Assembly: GCF_001500025.1 (NCBI RefSeq)
Contig: NZ_LQIW01000045.1
Span: 280,421-344,420 of the forward strand
Direction: 5' to 3'
Length of the DNA stretch: 64,000 bases
Origin: Mycobacterium sp. IS-1590
GTDB taxonomy: Bacteria; Actinomycetota; Actinomycetes; Mycobacteriales; Mycobacteriaceae
The notes beneath the pieces were generated by a model that did not search any database, was not told the DNA's origin, and saw only the letters and a list, made by a program, of their open reading frames with translations. The position numbers were made by a program, and so were the translations under genes. The stretch's first letter is position 1. Every line of letters starts with the position of its first letter. Of this stretch, positions 41,657-50,769 are shown piece by piece.

Positions 41657-43000
41657 TTACTGAGCATCCGTCGTCGACAGCGGTTGGCGTTCGACGGAGC
41701 GCCCGAGGACAACCTTTGCGGTGATGATGCCCAACTTGGCCATGCCCAAGTACGTCGACGGGTTGAACAAGGTCGGCCACACGGTGCGAGTTCTGTGTTC
41801 GTCGACCGGCCGGTCGGTGAAGCGATCGCGCAGCCACCTCAGCGTCATGGGCGCCGACAGCGGGTGCAAGAGCAGGTGACCGCAGAATCGATCGCGGTGG
41901 TAGGTGACCGCTGCACCCATGCGTTCATACTCGGCCACCAAGGCATCGACGTCGTCGACGCTGATGATTCCGTCGTGCACGGCCTGGACCACAAGCACGG
42001 GAGGTTTGGGTCTGGACTTGCCGAGCTTGGTCTCGTCGAAGATGTGGCGCACCTCGGGCAGGTCCCACAACTGGTCGGCCGTCATGTCGACGTACGACCC
42101 GATGTCGACGTTGCGCAACTGCCACACGGCCTGCGCTGTCGTCATAGTCTGCAACTTTTCGAGCAAGGCCTTGCCCTCGTCGGTCGCGTGCTCGTCGACG
42201 ACGTTTTGTGCGCCTGGGAAGACTTGGGTCAATGCGGAGATCATCAGCGCGGCCAGACCGGCGAAGAAACTGCCGTTGAGTCGGCGCGCCACACTCCCCG
42301 GGTCGCCGACAGGTGAACCCAGCACGGCGCCAACGATATTGAGCTCCGGGGCATATCGCTCACACAGCTCGGCTGCCCACGCCGAAGCCAAGCCGCCCCC
42401 TGAATAACCCCAGAGACCGACTGGTGCAGACGAGGCTAATTCCAGGCGCTCGCACCGCATCGCGGCACGCAGGCCGTCCAGAATCCGGTAGCCGGGCTCG
42501 ATGGGAGCACCCCACATGCCGTGACAGCCTTCGTGGTCCGGCACGCAAACCGCCCAGCCTTCGGCCAGCGCGGCGACCACCAACAAGTATTCGGCTTGGA
42601 CGAATGCCCCGATCGGTCGCGCGCCTCTCCTCATCGCGAACGAGGGGAAACAGCGCGACGCGACCGCGTCGATCGCGCATTGGTACGAGAGGACCGGGCA
42701 AGCAACGTTCGACTGGCGCTGTGACGGGACAAGCACCGTCGTCACCGCGACTTCCGGTTCGTCGTGCAGGTTCGTCGTCCGGTACAGCAACTGAGTGGCT
42801 TTCACTCGTTGGCTGACCAGACCGAGAAATCCGATCTCCACGTCGCGTGACCGCAACACCGTTCCCGGGTCCGCCTGCTCGTAACCCTGTGGTGCTCGGT
42901 AGAACGGGTCGTCGTCCGGTGAGATCGGAGGTTCGCCGCGGCGCAGAGCGTGGTGCGGCGGACTTGCGACTTTGACTGGCGTCGCGGATGAGTTGTCCAT
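41657..43000 (-). CDS. Secretory-lipase-family (PF03583-type) hydrolase
   Basis: A 447-residue alpha/beta hydrolase of the fungal/actinobacterial LIP family. Motifs: WAVCVPDHEGCHGMWG, the nucleophile elbow LWGYSGGG with Ser200, VLVVQAVHDGIISVDD with the catalytic Asp, and FCGHLLLHPL with the catalytic His. The N terminus lacks a clear signal peptide, so it may be intracellular or use another route. It would cleave ester bonds in lipids. Upstream of it, in the same direction, is the mannosyltransferase gene; the binding-protein gene follows 57 bases downstream. Confidence 0.83.
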   Translation of the reverse strand: MDNSSATPVKVASPPHHALRRGEPPISPDDDPFYRAPQGYEQADPGTVLRSRDVEIGFLGLVSQRVKATQLLYRTTNLHDEPEVAVTTVLVPSQRQSNVACPVLSYQCAIDAVASRCFPSFAMRRGARPIGAFVQAEYLLVVAALAEGWAVCVPDHEGCHGMWGAPIEPGYRILDGLRAAMRCERLELASSAPVGLWGYSGGGLASAWAAELCERYAPELNIVGAVLGSPVGDPGSVARRLNGSFFAGLAALMISALTQVFPGAQNVVDEHATDEGKALLEKLQTMTTAQAVWQLRNVDIGSYVDMTADQLWDLPEVRHIFDETKLGKSRPKPPVLVVQAVHDGIISVDDVDALVAEYERMGAAVTYHRDRFCGHLLLHPLSAPMTLRWLRDRFTDRPVDEHRTRTVWPTLFNPSTYLGMAKLGIITAKVVLGRSVERQPLSTTDAQ

Positions 43001-43064
43001 GGTGTGAGGGCCCCCCTCGGCGTATCGAAGACAGCGCGCGCCTCGCCGCCGCCCGAGGTATCCA

Positions 43065-44375
43065 TTACCCCGGGTAACGGGGTGCCAACCGTCCGTGAGC
43101 CGAATCGATGCTCCTGAGCTCGCGTGGGCCGACTGCGCGTCCCGCGATTCCGTCAAGGCCGATCGTTGAGGCCGCTAGGTGCTGTCGTCCCCGCCAGATC
43201 GTGTACACGCTGCAGACGAGCACGAGGCAAAGCGCGAAAACGTAAGCCGCCGGGAGAAGCTGATCCCACGTTCCCGGGTGGCGCAAAGACATCAGGCCTG
43301 CCTGTGGAGGCGAGCTTCTGGATGCGATGAACCACCCCCCGAAGGTCGCAGCGAGCGTCCACATGGCCAGCACCGCGACGCGCGAGCGGTGCACGAAGCC
43401 GAGAAGCCCGAGGTGGACAAGGAGCGGCGCGAACCACACCCAGTGGTGGCTCCAGCTGAAAGGCGACACGGCGGCCGACGTCATGCCCGCGATGGCGACG
43501 CCCAAGAGCAAATGACCCCGGCGCCACGCCACCGCGGCGATTGCGATGGCGAAGATCGCGAGTATGACTCCGGCCGCGCTCTCCCACCGCGTCGCCCAGT
43601 CAAGGCGCGCGAGGAGCCCGGTCAGGCTGGTATTCGCCAGGGGGTCACTGGAGATCCGTCGGACATCCTGAAACCGCCCCCGCAGCCAGAACTCGATCGA
43701 ATCGGCTGGGAGTGCTACGAACCCGACCGCGACGGTCGAGACGAAGGTCAAGCCAGCGACGACTGCCTCGCGACGCCGCCCGGTTGCGACGAGGAAGACG
43801 ATGAAGAGCGCGGGTGTCAGTTTGATCCCGGCGGCGATCCCGATTCCTATTCCGGTCCACCTACGGGGCGGTTGCGCCAGCACGTCGGCGAGGACGATGG
43901 CCATGATGAGCAAATTGATCTGGCCGAGCTGCAGCGAAAGTCGGACGGGCTCAAGCCAGATGATCGGAGCCGTCAGAAGCGCCGTCAACCCCCACAAACC
44001 GGTTGCGGTCGTGATTCCTGCAGCCTTGAGCATCCGGTTGACGATGTAACCCACGGCGGCCATGTTCAGCAGAAGGCCAACGGCGAGAATGGCAGGCTGG
44101 CTCAACCCGATAAGTGGCAGAAAGCAAAGAGCGGCGAACGGCGTGTAGGCGAACAGCATCGTGTTCGAATCTCCGGTCATCCCCACGGAGTACAGGTCTT
44201 GACCATCCCAGACGCGCAGTGCTCCGAACCGGTAGACCTGCAGGTCCACCTGGCTGGCCAGGCTGGGCCACCGAACATATGCGGCCACGTACAACGCCAA
44301 CCCAACCACCAAGACGACCGGCCCCAACACACGGACCGCTCGAGAGACGGGGCGAGCGATGAGATCGGCCTGCAC
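43065..44375 (-). CDS. Polyprenol-phosphate-mannose-dependent mannosyltransferase (GT-C, GT87)
   Basis: A 436-residue membrane protein with about ten helices (GTG 44375, AGGAG ten bases upstream). The first extracytoplasmic loop holds the acidic VDLQVYR motif typical of GT-C enzymes, and SWSHHWVWF lies late in the protein. GT87 members add alpha-(1->2) or alpha-(1->6) mannoses to PIMs, lipomannan or lipoarabinomannan using polyprenyl-phosphate-mannose. Which product cannot be told here. The lipase gene follows after 65 bases. Confidence 0.85.
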   Translation of the reverse strand: MQADLIARPVSRAVRVLGPVVLVVGLALYVAAYVRWPSLASQVDLQVYRFGALRVWDGQDLYSVGMTGDSNTMLFAYTPFAALCFLPLIGLSQPAILAVGLLLNMAAVGYIVNRMLKAAGITTATGLWGLTALLTAPIIWLEPVRLSLQLGQINLLIMAIVLADVLAQPPRRWTGIGIGIAAGIKLTPALFIVFLVATGRRREAVVAGLTFVSTVAVGFVALPADSIEFWLRGRFQDVRRISSDPLANTSLTGLLARLDWATRWESAAGVILAIFAIAIAAVAWRRGHLLLGVAIAGMTSAAVSPFSWSHHWVWFAPLLVHLGLLGFVHRSRVAVLAMWTLAATFGGWFIASRSSPPQAGLMSLRHPGTWDQLLPAAYVFALCLVLVCSVYTIWRGRQHLAASTIGLDGIAGRAVGPRELRSIDSAHGRLAPRYPG

Positions 44376-44636
44376 TATTAGGCGACTCCTACATCGGTGC
44401 CATATTCGCTGCCCTGACATTTCTTGCGGGCGGAGATTGCGGACAATCCTGATAGCACCTCGCCGCGAACTGGGATGAAGCATTCCCGGTCGGTGCTATG
44501 TCGAATGGCCCCCGGAACGCTTGTTCCCGCCGCGGCGTCCGGCAAACGGTTTTGGAGTGATTGATTCCCCGTCACACCCGGAGTTCAGATTCGATGCGCA
44601 TTGGCAGCCGCGACCATGCCGCAGAGTGTGGGTTCG

Positions 44637-44710
44637 TGGAGCCGGTGACGGGAATCGAACCCGCGTTCTCAGCTTGGGAAGCTGATGTTCTGCCATTGAA
44701 CTACACCGGC
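44637..44710 (-). tRNA. tRNA-Gly (anticodon CCC)
   Basis: The minus strand folds into a full cloverleaf: 7-base acceptor stem GCCGGTG/CACCGGC, D loop with TAGTTCAATGG, anticodon stem TCAGC/GCTGA enclosing TTCCCAA (anticodon CCC), and TpsiC arm GGTTCGATTCC. The 3' CCA is encoded (complement of 44637-44639). CCC reads the GGG glycine codon. Confidence 0.95.
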
Positions 44711-44755
44711 CTGTTTGAGCACGAAGGCTAACATCCGAGCCGCTAGGCTCGTCGG

Positions 44756-45328
44756 GTGCTGCTCTCCGACCGCGACATCCGCGCCGAGATCGCTGCCGAG
44801 CGACTGGGCCTCGACCCGTTCGACGACTCCCTGGTTCAGCCGTCCAGCATCGACGTCCGCCTCGACAACCTGTTCCGCGTATTCAACAACACCCGCTACA
44901 CCCACATCGACCCGGCCAAGCAGCAAGACGAGCTGACCACCCTGGTCCAAGCCGAGCCGGGCGAGCCGTTCGTCTTGCACCCCGGCGAGTTCGTGCTCGG
45001 CTCGACGTTGGAACTGTGCACCCTGCCCGACGACCTGGCCGGCCGGCTGGAGGGCAAGTCCTCCCTGGGCCGTCTGGGGCTGTTGACCCACTCCACCGCG
45101 GGGTTCATCGACCCGGGGTTCTCGGGCCACATCACGCTCGAGTTGTCGAACGTCGCCAATCTGCCGATCACGCTGTGGCCGGGTATGAAGATCGGCCAGC
45201 TGTGCCTGTTGCGGCTGACCAGCCCCGCCGAGCACCCGTACGGCAGCGCGCGGGTCGGCTCGAAGTATCAGGGGCAGCGCGGTCCGACGCCGTCGCGGTC
45301 GTACCAGAACTTCATCAAGTCCAGTTGA
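44756..45328 (+). CDS. dcd: dCTP deaminase (dUMP-forming)
   Basis: A 190-residue protein of the length and sequence of mycobacterial Dcd. Motifs: MLLSDRDIRAEI at the start, VQPSSIDVRLDN, EFVLGSTLE, the catalytic GLLTHSTAGFIDPGF region and SKYQGQRGPTPSRSY at the C terminus. It deaminates dCTP and hydrolyses the product to dUMP, supplying dTMP synthesis and limiting dUTP. The start is a GTG, 45 bases from the tRNA-Gly gene on the other strand; the mycobacterial order dcd then UDP-glucose dehydrogenase is kept, with one inserted gene between. Confidence 0.95.
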   Translation: MLLSDRDIRAEIAAERLGLDPFDDSLVQPSSIDVRLDNLFRVFNNTRYTHIDPAKQQDELTTLVQAEPGEPFVLHPGEFVLGSTLELCTLPDDLAGRLEGKSSLGRLGLLTHSTAGFIDPGFSGHITLELSNVANLPITLWPGMKIGQLCLLRLTSPAEHPYGSARVGSKYQGQRGPTPSRSYQNFIKSS

Positions 45329-45339
45329 TCCTGCGCCGT

Positions 45340-45355
45340 GTTGAACCGTTGAACC
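45340..45355. repeat. Tandem 8-base repeat after dcd
   Basis: GTTGAACC occurs twice in tandem just after the dcd stop. It may be part of a regulatory site or chance. No gene is seen in the rest of the 215-base interval to 45544. Confidence 0.35.
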
Positions 45356-45543
45356 GCTCGGCGCGGACGGCCGTTGACACGAGTAGGGTCGAGATACCAA
45401 CGTCGGCAGCATCGACCCCAGCAAATGTCGGTGGAGGCGTAACGCCTGTGCTGCTCACGGCGATGAACTACTAGTCGCCGACCTGTGCGTGGCGAGATGC
45501 CGATCGGCGATCCAGGCTTGGTAGCAAACGTTTTGGAGGGGCA

Positions 45544-47178
45544 GTGGACATCGTTTTGGGTGTGTCGATGACACCTGCGACGGTCCGCATGGTGCTGGTC
45601 GAAGGCGAGATGGCCGATGGGGCCACCGTCGACCACGACGTCTTCGATGTCAGCGGAAGTGACGGCTCAGCAACATCGGGTGCCGCCGCCCAGGTGGTGG
45701 ACGCCGTACTCGGCACCAAGGAGAGCGCCGAGGCGGGTGGGCATGACCTGAAGGCCATCGGCGTCACGTGGAGCGATCACGCCGAGGCCGCACAACTGCG
45801 TGACGCGCTCGCCGCCCGCGAGATCGACGACGTCATGCTCGTCTCCGACGGCCACGCAGCGGCCGCGCTCGCCCAGGCCGTCGGGCGGGCGGTCGGCTAC
45901 GACACCACCGCACTGCTTTTCATCGACCGTGACACCGCGACGTTGTCGGTGGTTCAGACCGACGACGGGTCTGTGGTCAAGGTGCTCAGCAGCAGCCTGC
46001 ACATCCAGGACGCGATGGCTGTGCTGGCCGACATGGCCGCCGCCGTCGACGCCCAGGACAACCCGCCGCAGGGCATGTTCGTCGTCGGATCCGGTGTCGA
46101 CGTGAGCTCGGTGAAGAACCATCTCGAGCATCTGGTGAGCCTGCCGGTGCACGCCCCCGACGAGCCGGAGATGGCGCTGGCGCGGGGCGCAGCGCTGGCC
46201 GCCGCGGCCGCGCCGGCCTTGGAGGCCTCGACCGTCGGGCTGGCCTACTCCCAGGACCCCGACGGCACCACCGCGGGTTCGGTGTACGCCGGACTCGCCG
46301 GCGCGGAAACCCAACTGGCGCCGGCCGGTGGCGACGGCGCCTACGCCGCCGACTATGCGCCCAAGACCGACCTGTCCGCGGCGGCCAACGAGGATCGCAA
46401 GCCCTTCCTGCTCGTCGGCAGCGCGATGGCGTCGATCTTCGTCGTCGGCGTTGTCGCCCTGGTGATCTCGCTCGCGGTCAGCATCCGGCCGACGGCCGAC
46501 CAGCGGCCCAGCCCGGGACAGAGCGCGATCGTGCCCAGCAGCGTCGCGCCCGCCCCACCGGCTCCGCCGACCGAGCAGGCGCAACCGGTCCAGGCGCCGC
46601 CGCCTCCCAAGGCGGAGACCATCAAGGCTCCCGTACCGGTCGTCCAGCAGCAGCCCGCTCCGCAGGCCCCGAGAACGGTCTACGTCGAGGCGCCACCTCC
46701 CGCGCCGCAAGCCCCGCCGCCCGCTCCTCCGCCCGCGGCACCACCGCCGGCGCCGGCACCTGTGGCTCCCGCCCCGGTGGCTCCGGCCCCGGTCCCGGTG
46801 TACGTGCCGCCGGTGATCGCCCCGCCGCAGTACTATCCGCGGCCGCAGAACCCCTGGTACCCACCGAGGTGGACGCCGCCGAAGCCGCCGAGCTGGACAC
46901 CGCCGTGGCAGAACGAACCCGAGGAGCCAGAACTGCCACGACCTCAGGTGCCGCCGTGGCAGAACGGATCCGGCAGCTATCCGGGCAGCGGCTCGGGTGG
47001 CTATCCCGGCAGCGGTTCGGGGCGGTACCCCGGCAGCGGCTCGGGTGGGTCGAATGACAGCGGATCTTCCCGCGGGCCGGGCTCGGGCGGGTCCAGCGAC
47101 GGTGGATCTTCCCGCGGACCGGGCTCGGGTGGGTCCAGTCGCGGCGGGTCGAACTGCTTCCTGGGGTTCTGCCGCTAG
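45544..47178 (+). CDS. Actin-like (DUF7159-type) membrane protein with Pro/Gly-rich tail
   Basis: A 544-residue protein, paralogue of the gene at 19610-20815: the N terminus IVLGVSMTPATVRMVLVEG and the segment EMALARGAALAAAA align well. The cytoplasmic domain resembles an actin/Hsp70 fold but lacks clear phosphate-2 and adenosine motifs. A membrane helix lies around residues 288-312. The outer tail of about 225 residues is Pro-rich, then Gly/Ser repeats (YPGSGSGG, SSRGPGSGG) ending CFLGFCR. The start is a GTG with GGAGGGG upstream. Inserted between dcd and UDP-glucose dehydrogenase. Function unknown; the tail probably enters the cell wall. Confidence 0.78.
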   Translation: MDIVLGVSMTPATVRMVLVEGEMADGATVDHDVFDVSGSDGSATSGAAAQVVDAVLGTKESAEAGGHDLKAIGVTWSDHAEAAQLRDALAAREIDDVMLVSDGHAAAALAQAVGRAVGYDTTALLFIDRDTATLSVVQTDDGSVVKVLSSSLHIQDAMAVLADMAAAVDAQDNPPQGMFVVGSGVDVSSVKNHLEHLVSLPVHAPDEPEMALARGAALAAAAAPALEASTVGLAYSQDPDGTTAGSVYAGLAGAETQLAPAGGDGAYAADYAPKTDLSAAANEDRKPFLLVGSAMASIFVVGVVALVISLAVSIRPTADQRPSPGQSAIVPSSVAPAPPAPPTEQAQPVQAPPPPKAETIKAPVPVVQQQPAPQAPRTVYVEAPPPAPQAPPPAPPPAAPPPAPAPVAPAPVAPAPVPVYVPPVIAPPQYYPRPQNPWYPPRWTPPKPPSWTPPWQNEPEEPELPRPQVPPWQNGSGSYPGSGSGGYPGSGSGRYPGSGSGGSNDSGSSRGPGSGGSSDGGSSRGPGSGGSSRGGSNCFLGFCR

Positions 47179-47252
47179 CCCGTAACCTGCCGTTGGCCGC
47201 GTGATCAGTGTCGCGTAGCGGTCAGCTCATCGAAGCTGCATATCAAGGCGGT

Positions 47253-48590
47253 ATGCGGTGCACCGTTTTCGGCACGGGATATCTGGGAGCCACCCACGCG
47301 GCGGGTATGGCCGAGTTGGGCCACGAGGTGCTCGGTGTCGACATCGACGCCGGCAAGATCGCCAAACTCGCAGCGGGCGAAACCCCTTTCTACGAACCCG
47401 GCTTGCGGAAAGTCTTGAGCGACAACATATCCGCGGGGCGCTTGATGTTCACCACCGACTACGACGCTGCCGCCGGGTTCGCCGACCTGCACTTCCTCGC
47501 CGTCGGGACACCGCAGAAGAAAGGAGAGTTCGCCGCCGATCTGCGACATGTAGATGCCGTCATTGACATGCTGGTGCCAAGGCTGCGCACGTCGGCGGTC
47601 ATCGTCGGCAAGTCCACGGTGCCCGTCGGCACCGCCGCCCAACTCGGCGAGCGGGCACGTGCGTTGGCACCCGACGGAGTCGACGTCGAGATGGCCTGGA
47701 ACCCGGAGTTCCTGCGGGAGGGTTTCGCAGTGCACGACACTTTGCATCCCGACCGGATCGTGCTTGGCGTACAACCGAATTCGTGTGCCGCCGAAGCGGC
47801 GATCAGGAAGCTGTACGCCCCGCTGCTGGATCAGCAGGTCCCCCTGCTGGTCACGGATCTGCAGACCGCCGAGCTGGTCAAGGTGTCCGCCAACGCCTTC
47901 CTCGCCACCAAGATCTCGTTCATCAACGCGATCTCCGAAGTCTGCGAGGCCGTCGACGCCGACGTGACGCTTCTCGCCGACGCGTTGGGCTACGACCCGC
48001 GGATTGGGCGTCGCTTCCTCAACGCCGGACTGGGTTTCGGTGGCGGCTGTCTGCCTAAGGACATCCGCGCCTTCATGGCGCGAGCCGGCGAACTGGGCGC
48101 CAACCATGCCCTGACGTTCCTGCGCGAGGTGGACGCCATCAACATGCGACGGCGCAGCAGGATGGTGGAATTGGCGACCGTCGCGTGTGGTGGATCGCTG
48201 CTCGGCGCCAACATTGCAGTTCTCGGGGCCGCGTTCAAACCCGAATCCGACGACGTGCGCGACTCACCCGCCCTCAACGTCGCCGGGATGCTGCAACTCA
48301 ACGGTGCCGCCGTCAACGTCTACGACCCGAAGGCGATGGACAACTCCCGACGCCAGTTTCCGACGCTGACCTATTCGACCTCGGTCACCGAGGCCTGTGA
48401 CCGGGCCGACGCCGTCCTGGTGCTCACCGAGTGGCGCGAATTCGTCGAATTGGACCCCGCCGACCTCACCGGTGCGGTGCGCGCGAAAGTCATTGTCGAC
48501 GGCCGCAATTGCCTTGACATCGACCGCTGGACACGAGCCGGTTGGCAGATCCACTGCCTGGGCAGGGGCGTGACGTCTCAGAATCGGTAG
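47253..48590 (+). CDS. udgA: UDP-glucose 6-dehydrogenase
   Basis: A 445-residue member of the UDP-glucose/GDP-mannose dehydrogenase family. Start ATG 47253 gives VFGTGYLG, the NAD-binding GxGxxG; later KSTVPVGTAAQL, EMAWNPEFLREGFAVHD, and the catalytic Cys in GFGGGCLPKDI (about residue 265). A C-terminal UDP-binding domain includes GAAFKPESDDVRDSPAL. It oxidises UDP-glucose to UDP-glucuronate, a precursor for glycan synthesis. In M. tuberculosis this gene follows dcd. A P450 gene follows ten bases downstream. Confidence 0.93.
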   Translation: MRCTVFGTGYLGATHAAGMAELGHEVLGVDIDAGKIAKLAAGETPFYEPGLRKVLSDNISAGRLMFTTDYDAAAGFADLHFLAVGTPQKKGEFAADLRHVDAVIDMLVPRLRTSAVIVGKSTVPVGTAAQLGERARALAPDGVDVEMAWNPEFLREGFAVHDTLHPDRIVLGVQPNSCAAEAAIRKLYAPLLDQQVPLLVTDLQTAELVKVSANAFLATKISFINAISEVCEAVDADVTLLADALGYDPRIGRRFLNAGLGFGGGCLPKDIRAFMARAGELGANHALTFLREVDAINMRRRSRMVELATVACGGSLLGANIAVLGAAFKPESDDVRDSPALNVAGMLQLNGAAVNVYDPKAMDNSRRQFPTLTYSTSVTEACDRADAVLVLTEWREFVELDPADLTGAVRAKVIVDGRNCLDIDRWTRAGWQIHCLGRGVTSQNR

Positions 48591-48600
48591 GCTCGGCCGC

Positions 48601-49947
48601 GTGGAACCGATTCGTCCGGCTCGGCACGGTGGACCGATTCGTCAACGAATCCGCTGGCTTGCGGTGCACGGGTTCGTGCGCGGTGCCTCGAAGCTGCTCG
48701 CCCGTCGCGGCGATCCCCAGGGCCGGATGATCGCCGATCCGACCGTTCGCGCCGATCCGATAGCGTTCGCCGACGATCTGCGCGCACGGGGACCGATGGT
48801 GGAGGCCGCCATCGTGCACCTCACCGTCGACCACGGGATCGGCAGCGATCTGCTGCGCTCCGACGACTTCGAGGTTATGCCGATCGGCTCCAACCTGCCC
48901 AAACCGGTCCGATGGGTCGCGAACCGCACCAAGACCGACCTGCTCCATCCCCTGGAGCCGCCGTCGATGTTGGCGGTCGAACCCCCGGATCACACCCGGT
49001 ACCGAAAACTGGTGTCCTCAGTGTTCACCCCCAGAGCCGTTGCCGCGCTGAGGGACCGGGTGCAGGAGACCGCCGAATCCCTGCTCGACGACCTCGCGGA
49101 AGCCGGCACCGTCGACATCGTCGAGCGGTACTGCGCGCAGTTACCGGTCGCGGTGATCGGCGACATCCTCGGCGTTCCCGACGCAGACCGGTCCCGCGTC
49201 CTGGAGTTCGGCGAGCGAGGTGCGGCGAGCCTCGACATCGGCCTGACCTGGCCGCAATACCGCATCGTCTCCGGCAGCGTGGTCGGCTTCAACCACTGGC
49301 TGTCCGGGCACCTCGAAGAGCTGCGACGCAATCCCGGCGACGACCTGATGAGCCAGCTGATCGCGGCGTCCGACGAGGGCGCCCGACTCAACCAGCAGGA
49401 ACTGATGGCCACCGCCGGCCTCGTGCTGGCCGCGGGATTCGAGACGACGGTCAACCTGCTGAGCAACGGAATCCGGATGCTGCTCGATCACCCGCAGCAC
49501 CTCGAGACCCTGGCGCGGCGACCCGAACTGTGGCCGACCGCCGTCGAGGAAATCCTGCGCCTGGACCCGCCGGTGCAGCTCACGGCGCGCCGGGCGACAA
49601 AGCACACCGAGATCGCGGGCCACCAGATCCCCCGGGGCAGAGCCGTGCTCATCTACATCGCCGGCGCCAACCGCGACCCCAAGGTGTTCGACGACCCGGA
49701 CCGCTTCGACCTCGAACGGGAAAACGCAGGGAGACATCTGTCGTTCTCCGGTGGCAGGCACTTCTGCCTCGGATCTGCCCTGGCCCGCGCTGAGGGCGAG
49801 GTCGGATTGCGGGCGTTCTTCGAGCGCTTCCCCAGTGCGCGACTGGCGGGTGAGGGCAGCAGGCGCGAGACCCGGGTGCTGAGGGGTTGGGCGTCGCTGC
49901 CGATCGCCCTGGGCACCGCGCGCTCGCCGATCAGTTCACCGTCCTGA
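48601..49947 (+). CDS. Cytochrome P450 (CYP140-type)
   Basis: A 448-residue P450. The heme ligand is Cys389 in FSGGRHFCLG; the I helix contains VLAAGFETTVNL (about 276-287), and EEILR plus the RRAT segment form the ExxR-Arg pair. From memory, the N terminus (RWLAVHGFVRG) and HPLEPPSMLAVEPPDHTRYRK closely resemble M. tuberculosis CYP140A1. Substrate is unknown for that family. It begins ten bases after UDP-glucose dehydrogenase, so the two may be co-transcribed. Redox partners are not encoded nearby. Confidence 0.88.
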   Translation: MEPIRPARHGGPIRQRIRWLAVHGFVRGASKLLARRGDPQGRMIADPTVRADPIAFADDLRARGPMVEAAIVHLTVDHGIGSDLLRSDDFEVMPIGSNLPKPVRWVANRTKTDLLHPLEPPSMLAVEPPDHTRYRKLVSSVFTPRAVAALRDRVQETAESLLDDLAEAGTVDIVERYCAQLPVAVIGDILGVPDADRSRVLEFGERGAASLDIGLTWPQYRIVSGSVVGFNHWLSGHLEELRRNPGDDLMSQLIAASDEGARLNQQELMATAGLVLAAGFETTVNLLSNGIRMLLDHPQHLETLARRPELWPTAVEEILRLDPPVQLTARRATKHTEIAGHQIPRGRAVLIYIAGANRDPKVFDDPDRFDLERENAGRHLSFSGGRHFCLGSALARAEGEVGLRAFFERFPSARLAGEGSRRETRVLRGWASLPIALGTARSPISSPS

Positions 49948-50025
49948 CCGGTCCGATCCCTCGAAGCCGAACACGCGGCGCGAGATCGCCCTTATTCGGC
50001 GCCGACTTTGAGTACGTTCGGGGGC

Positions 50026-50769
50026 GTGGATTTCCGAGCCGCGCTGCTCGACCAGACCCGCGAATTCGGGGAACTGATCCGCAGTGCCGACCCCTCGACG
50101 CCGGTGCCGACCTGTCCCGACTGGACGCTCAAACACCTGTTCCGCCACGTCGGTCGCGGAAACCGGTGGGCGGCACAGATCATCGCCGAACGCCGGATGT
50201 CGGCGCTGGATCCGCGTGAGGTGCGCGACGGCAGACCACCCGACGACACCGACGGGGCGATCGACTGGCTCAACCAGGGCGCGCAACTGGTGGTCGATGC
50301 GGTCGAGCGGGCGGGGGCGGCCACCAGGGTGTGGACCTTCCGCGGCCCGCGCCCCGCGGGTTGGTGGATCCGCCGCCGGCTACACGAGGTCGTCGTTCAC
50401 CACGCCGATGCGGCGCTCGCCATCGGGGCCGACTTCAACCCGCCGCCCGAGCTGGCCGCCGACGCGATCAGCGAATGGGTCGAATTGATGGTCGGCCCCG
50501 GATCGCAATCCGCGCTGGATCACGGCAGAAGCATCCACATGCACGCCACCGACGACGGGCTGGGGCCGACCGGGGAGTGGACCATCGTCCACGACGATGA
50601 CGGCCTCTGGTGGTCGCACAACCACAGCAAGGCCGACACCGCTCTGCGCGGCCGCGCCGCCGACCTGCTCCTGGCGATCACGCGCCGGCGCACGGCCGCA
50701 GACAGCGGCGTCGAGATGTTCGGCGACACCGCGGTGTGGGACGCGTGGCTGGAGCGCACCGACTTCTAG
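50026..50769 (+). CDS. Mycothiol-dependent maleylpyruvate isomerase-family protein
   Basis: A 247-residue protein of the DinB/mycothiol isomerase fold (TIGR03083-type). The N terminus VPTCPDWTLKHLFRHVGRGNRWA is the family signature, and HEVVVHHADAALAI supplies further metal His residues. Family members bind a divalent metal and use mycothiol for isomerisation or other thiol transfers. The start is taken as GTG 50026; a TTG at 50008 is possible. It lies 78 bases after the P450 gene and overlaps the convergent YibE/F gene by four bases. Confidence 0.8.
   Translation: MDFRAALLDQTREFGELIRSADPSTPVPTCPDWTLKHLFRHVGRGNRWAAQIIAERRMSALDPREVRDGRPPDDTDGAIDWLNQGAQLVVDAVERAGAATRVWTFRGPRPAGWWIRRRLHEVVVHHADAALAIGADFNPPPELAADAISEWVELMVGPGSQSALDHGRSIHMHATDDGLGPTGEWTIVHDDDGLWWSHNHSKADTALRGRAADLLLAITRRRTAADSGVEMFGDTAVWDAWLERTDF

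Noticed and set aside
43065..43077. TTACCCCGGGTAA palindrome as a third copy of the 56514 operator
   Set aside because: It overlaps the stop codon of the mannosyltransferase gene, lacks the AAG/CTT flanks and has a different spacing.
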